The notes under the pieces are model-generated. The model saw nothing but the letters and a program-made list of their open reading frames with translations. It had not been told where the DNA came from and searched no databases. Shown in pieces: positions 61,753 through 64,000 of a stretch of 64,000 nt of DNA. The position numbers and the translations under genes were made by a program. The DNA comes from Roseateles noduli (GTDB lineage: Bacteria; Pseudomonadota; Gammaproteobacteria; Burkholderiales; Burkholderiaceae_C). The number at the start of each line of letters is the position of its first letter. The first letter of the stretch is position 1. The stretch spans positions 310,001 through 374,000 of the forward strand of contig NIOE01000008.1 of assembly GCA_002205125.1 (NCBI GenBank), written 5' to 3'.

Positions 61753-62481
61753 TCACCGGCCGGGCTTGTCCCAGCCGGCGTTGGCGCGCATGAGGCGCTC
61801 GAGGTCCTTCTTCAGCGGCGACGGTTCCGGCGTCGCCGGCGAGCGCAGCATCCAGCGCCCCATCGGATCGACCAGGAACAGGTGCTCGCCCATGCGGCGT
61901 CCCGGCGCGGCCATCAGCCAGCCTTCGATCGCCGCGCGCGGCGCGCGCAGCACCGTCGCCGGCGCGCCGTGGCCGGTCAGCGCATCGATCTGCGCCGGCG
62001 TCAGCGTGACGTCGTCGGGCAGCAGCACCAGCTTGTCGAGCTTGTCGCGGTCCTTGCCGAGCATCTCGCGCAGCTGGCGCTGCATGAAGAGCATGCGCTC
62101 GCAACCCTCGTCGCAGGTCCGGTCCGGCACATAGGTCAGCAGCCATTGGCCCTTGAGCGATCCGGCGGTCACCGGCGCGCCCTGCAGCGTCGTCAGCGCC
62201 ATCGCGGCCGGCAGGTCGCGCGTGGGCGTGATCAGGTCGCTGTAGGCACGACCCCGCAGGTCCAGCACGTAGAAGCTGAAGTACGACGCGATCACCGGCG
62301 CCGCGCAGACCAGCATCACCAGCCACAGCGTCCAGCGCGTGCGCTTCGGAGGATCGAGATCGGGCACCGGCACCGAATGCACGGCCAGCGTCACCGGACC
62401 GTCCGGCGGCAGCGGCGTGTCGGTCGGCGCCGGGGCGGCATCGCGGCCGTGGTCGTTGTCGTCACGCATCGCGCTGTTCAT
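61753..62481 (-). CDS. Sco-like single-helix membrane protein of the oxidase cluster
   Basis: This 242-aa protein has one membrane helix (TLWLVMLVCAAPVIASYFSFYV) and a periplasmic thioredoxin-like domain. A CxxxC pair, Cys123 and Cys127 in RTCDEGCERM, stands where Sco proteins have CxxxC, and a His is found in MGEHLFLVDPMGRW at the Sco His position. It is thus a divergent Sco paralogue that may reduce or load copper during oxidase assembly. I chose the ATG at 62481 because AAGG lies six bases upstream; it overlaps surf1 by 20 bases. This kind of gene is usual in Burkholderiales cox clusters but has no assigned role. Confidence 0.8.
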   Translation of the reverse strand: MNSAMRDDNDHGRDAAPAPTDTPLPPDGPVTLAVHSVPVPDLDPPKRTRWTLWLVMLVCAAPVIASYFSFYVLDLRGRAYSDLITPTRDLPAAMALTTLQGAPVTAGSLKGQWLLTYVPDRTCDEGCERMLFMQRQLREMLGKDRDKLDKLVLLPDDVTLTPAQIDALTGHGAPATVLRAPRAAIEGWLMAAPGRRMGEHLFLVDPMGRWMLRSPATPEPSPLKKDLERLMRANAGWDKPGR

Positions 62482-63340
62482 CGGAGACCTTGGTGGCACG
62501 GGCGGCTCGGCCAGCGCGGTAGGGAGCGAGGACTTGGAACCAGACATAAAGACCCAGGATCAGCGCCGCAAGCGCAAACCATTGAAACGCGTACCCGTAA
62601 TGCTTGTGGATGTCGACCGCGGGCGGCGGCCAGTGCCGGTGAAGGCCGTCGTCGGCGTCCCCCGCGGGCGTCGCAGGCGCGGCGGACACTGCGGGCGCCG
62701 CGCCCTCCGACGCTGCGCGCCGGTCCGGCTCCGTCTGGAGCAGCACCAGCGGCAGCAGCCGCAGACCGGTCTCGGCCTGCAGGCCCGCGAGGTCCACATT
62801 CTGCCGGATCGGCCCCGTCTCCGCGTCCCGGCCCAGCGCATAGGCCTTGGACACGGAGGCCGCCAGGCGGCCTTCGATCCGCACCTCGCCCGTGGGCGTG
62901 GAGATGGGCGGCAGCGCCTCGCGCTGGGCCGCGTTGCGCGGGCCCCAGCCGCGCTGGACCAGGATCGCATCGTGGCGACCGGCGAGCTTCAGCGGCGTCA
63001 CCACGTAGAAGCCGGTGTGGCCGTCCATCACGCGGTTGTCGAGGAAGACGGTGTGCGCCGTGTCCCATTCGCCAGTCAGCACGGCGCGGCGATGTTCGAG
63101 CAACTGCTGCGGCGGTTGATCCGCGCCCGGCAGCGCGGCGGTCGCGAGCGGCGCTTCCTGACCGCGTTCGTCGATCGCCCGCTGCATCGTCTTTTTCTGA
63201 TCGGCCCGATCGAGTTGCCAGGCGCCGAGCGACAGCCCCGCCGCCGTGCCGGCGATCGTCGCGATCACCACGATCGCATGACGCCTTCGGGCCCGGCCCG
63301 ATGGCCCCGTCGGGGCCGGGTGGGAATAATCGTCCGCCAT
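62462..63340 (-). CDS. SURF1-family cytochrome oxidase assembly protein
   Basis: This 292-aa protein inserts haem A into subunit I of cytochrome c oxidase. Two helices, near the N-terminus (AIVVIATIAGTAAGLSLGAWQLDRA, including the GxWQL-R signature) and the C-terminus (YAFQWFALAALILGLYVWFQVL), flank a periplasmic domain with VFLDNRVMDGHTGFYVVTPLKL and ILVQRGWGPRN. The HKHYGYAFQWF motif is typical. Its ATG (63338-63340 on the minus strand) and the ATG of the divergent DUF2909 gene share the tetranucleotide CATG. The frame to 63526 covers that gene in antisense and was rejected. Confidence 0.93.
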   Translation of the reverse strand: MADDYSHPAPTGPSGRARRRHAIVVIATIAGTAAGLSLGAWQLDRADQKKTMQRAIDERGQEAPLATAALPGADQPPQQLLEHRRAVLTGEWDTAHTVFLDNRVMDGHTGFYVVTPLKLAGRHDAILVQRGWGPRNAAQREALPPISTPTGEVRIEGRLAASVSKAYALGRDAETGPIRQNVDLAGLQAETGLRLLPLVLLQTEPDRRAASEGAAPAVSAAPATPAGDADDGLHRHWPPPAVDIHKHYGYAFQWFALAALILGLYVWFQVLAPYRAGRAARATKVSDEQRDA

Positions 63341-63548
63341 GAAAGTCATCGTCCTCATCGCGTTCATCGGCATCCTCGCCGCGCTCTTCTCGGCCGGCAT
63401 CCTGATGCTGCGCAGGCAGAAGGGCAAGGCCACCATGGCCCGCGCACTGGCGGTGCGCGTCGGGCTGTCGGTGGCGCTGTTCCTGTTCATCCTCTTCAGC
63501 GCCTGGATGGGATGGATCCATCCCACGGGCCTGCCGATCGGAAAGTAA
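63339..63548 (+). CDS. Twin-transmembrane DUF2909 protein
   Basis: This 69-aa protein has two helices (VIVLIAFIGILAALFSAGILML and GLSVALFLFILFSAWMGWI) joined by a short basic loop (RRQKGKATMARALAVR), the DUF2909 layout. It is found next to surf1 and coxC in Burkholderiales and may help cytochrome oxidase assembly, but no function is shown. It is the only plus-strand gene in the cluster; its start codon overlaps the surf1 start codon on the opposite strand, so the two promoters must lie inside each other's coding regions. A terminator follows. Confidence 0.85.
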   Translation: MKVIVLIAFIGILAALFSAGILMLRRQKGKATMARALAVRVGLSVALFLFILFSAWMGWIHPTGLPIGK

Positions 63549-63550
63549 AA

Positions 63551-63573
63551 AAGCGCCGCTTCAAGCGGCGCTT
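63551..63573. terminator. Rho-independent terminator between DUF2909 and coxC
   Basis: AAGCGCCGC (63551-63559), loop TTCAA, GCGGCGCTT (63565-63573), flanked by AAAAA on the left and CTTCATT on the right. It can end both the DUF2909 gene and the convergent coxC operon. Confidence 0.88.
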
Positions 63574-63598
63574 CTTCATTGTGCGCCGGTGGGCGCGG

Positions 63599-64000
63599 TC
63601 ACAGCCAGTAGACGATGACGTAAAGGCCCAGCCACACCACGTCCACGAAGTGCCAGTACCAGGCGGCGCCCTCGAAGCCGAAGTGGCGGTCCGGCGTGAA
63701 GTGCCCCTTCATCAGCCGCAGCGTGATGAACAGCAGCATCAGCATGCCCACGAACACGTGGAAGCCGTGGAAGCCCGTCAGCATGTAGAAGGTCGAGCCG
63801 AAGATGCCCGAGTTCAGCTTCAGGTTGAGCTCGTGGTACGCATGGAAGTACTCGTAGCCCTGGAAGCCCAGGAAGGTCATGCCCAGGACCACGGTGATCC
63901 ACATCCACGCGATCGTCTTGGCGCGCTGGCCGGCGATCAGCGCATGGTGCGCGATGGTCAGCGTGATGCCCGAGGTCAGCAGCAGCGCCGTGTTGATCGT
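63599..64000 (-). CDS. coxC: Cytochrome c oxidase subunit III, C-terminal part (gene cut by window edge)
   Basis: The visible 133 residues form the C-terminal helices of subunit III of an aa3-type oxidase: TINTALLLTSGITLTIAHHALIAG, TVVLGMTFLGFQGYEYFHAY, SGIFGSTFYMLTGFHGFHVFVGMLML, FGFEGAAWYWHFVDVVWLGLYVIVYWL. The GFHGFHVFVG and WYWHFVDVVWL motifs are invariant in the family, and the C-terminus is complete. The reading frame continues without a stop to position 64000, so the start lies outside the window. A start at 63904 would truncate the protein and is not real. Confidence 0.96.
   Translation of the reverse strand, partial: TINTALLLTSGITLTIAHHALIAGQRAKTIAWMWITVVLGMTFLGFQGYEYFHAYHELNLKLNSGIFGSTFYMLTGFHGFHVFVGMLMLLFITLRLMKGHFTPDRHFGFEGAAWYWHFVDVVWLGLYVIVYWL

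Overview
The window is high-GC DNA of a betaproteobacterium in the order Burkholderiales. The Roseateles/Mitsuaria group (Sphaerotilaceae/Comamonadaceae-like) is my best guess, based on codon use, families such as DUF4148, DUF3429, DUF3108 and BPSL0067, and the conserved run from cytochrome oxidase assembly genes to rpoH. It reads as chromosome. I see no IS element, prophage, CRISPR array, rRNA or tRNA.

Positions 1-1309 hold the 5' part of a DEAD-box RNA helicase. Positions 1383-33465 form one large surface-polysaccharide locus (O-antigen or capsule type) bounded by the helicase and lysS. It starts with a WecA-type initiating transferase on the minus strand. A plus-strand arm follows (2650-18140): SLBB export protein, Wzz-type chain-length protein, flippase, acetyltransferase, candidate Wzy polymerase, two glycosyltransferases, a WbpG/HisH/HisF amidotransferase triad, the CapE/CapF/CapG route to UDP-L-FucNAc, and a WbuB-type transferase. 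A convergent minus-strand arm (18200-33465) holds TviC/TviB-type genes for UDP-HexNAc uronic acids, a WbpM-type dehydratase, a PglC-type initiating transferase, a sugar aminotransferase, a methyltransferase, two glycosyltransferases, a second flippase, a second DegT enzyme, a second acetyltransferase, and WbpE/WbpD/WbpB for UDP-GlcNAc3NAcA. The predicted precursors are L-FucNAc, GlcNAcA/GalNAcA, a 2,3-diacetamido uronic acid and a 4-amino-6-deoxy sugar, some possibly amidinated. Two initiating enzymes and two flippases suggest two assembly lines or a composite locus.

Positions 33519-47562 are mostly housekeeping: lysS, a small DUF4148 protein, enoyl-CoA hydratase, a DUF3108 protein, an M61 peptidase, a DUF3429 protein, DsbC, a UbiH-type monooxygenase, ychF, a QseB/QseC-like two-component pair, a small membrane protein, a LysE exporter and an orphan receiver. 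Positions 47635-48548 hold an overlapping pair that looks like a cytoplasmic peptidoglycan amidase (BPSL0067 type) and a secreted partner (STY0301 type), a likely effector/immunity module. Positions 48648-53791 are a TetR-controlled EmrAB/NodT-type efflux system with a visible operator. A large MASE1-CHASE-PAS histidine kinase follows.

Positions 56765-57821 carry rpoH (sigma-32) behind a perfect CIRCE element, so HrcA very probably controls the heat-shock sigma factor here. A Fic-domain gene with a small overlapping upstream partner lies between rpoH and the cytochrome oxidase assembly genes (sco, ctaB, ctaA, a Sco-like membrane protein, surf1, DUF2909, coxC), which run to the right edge.
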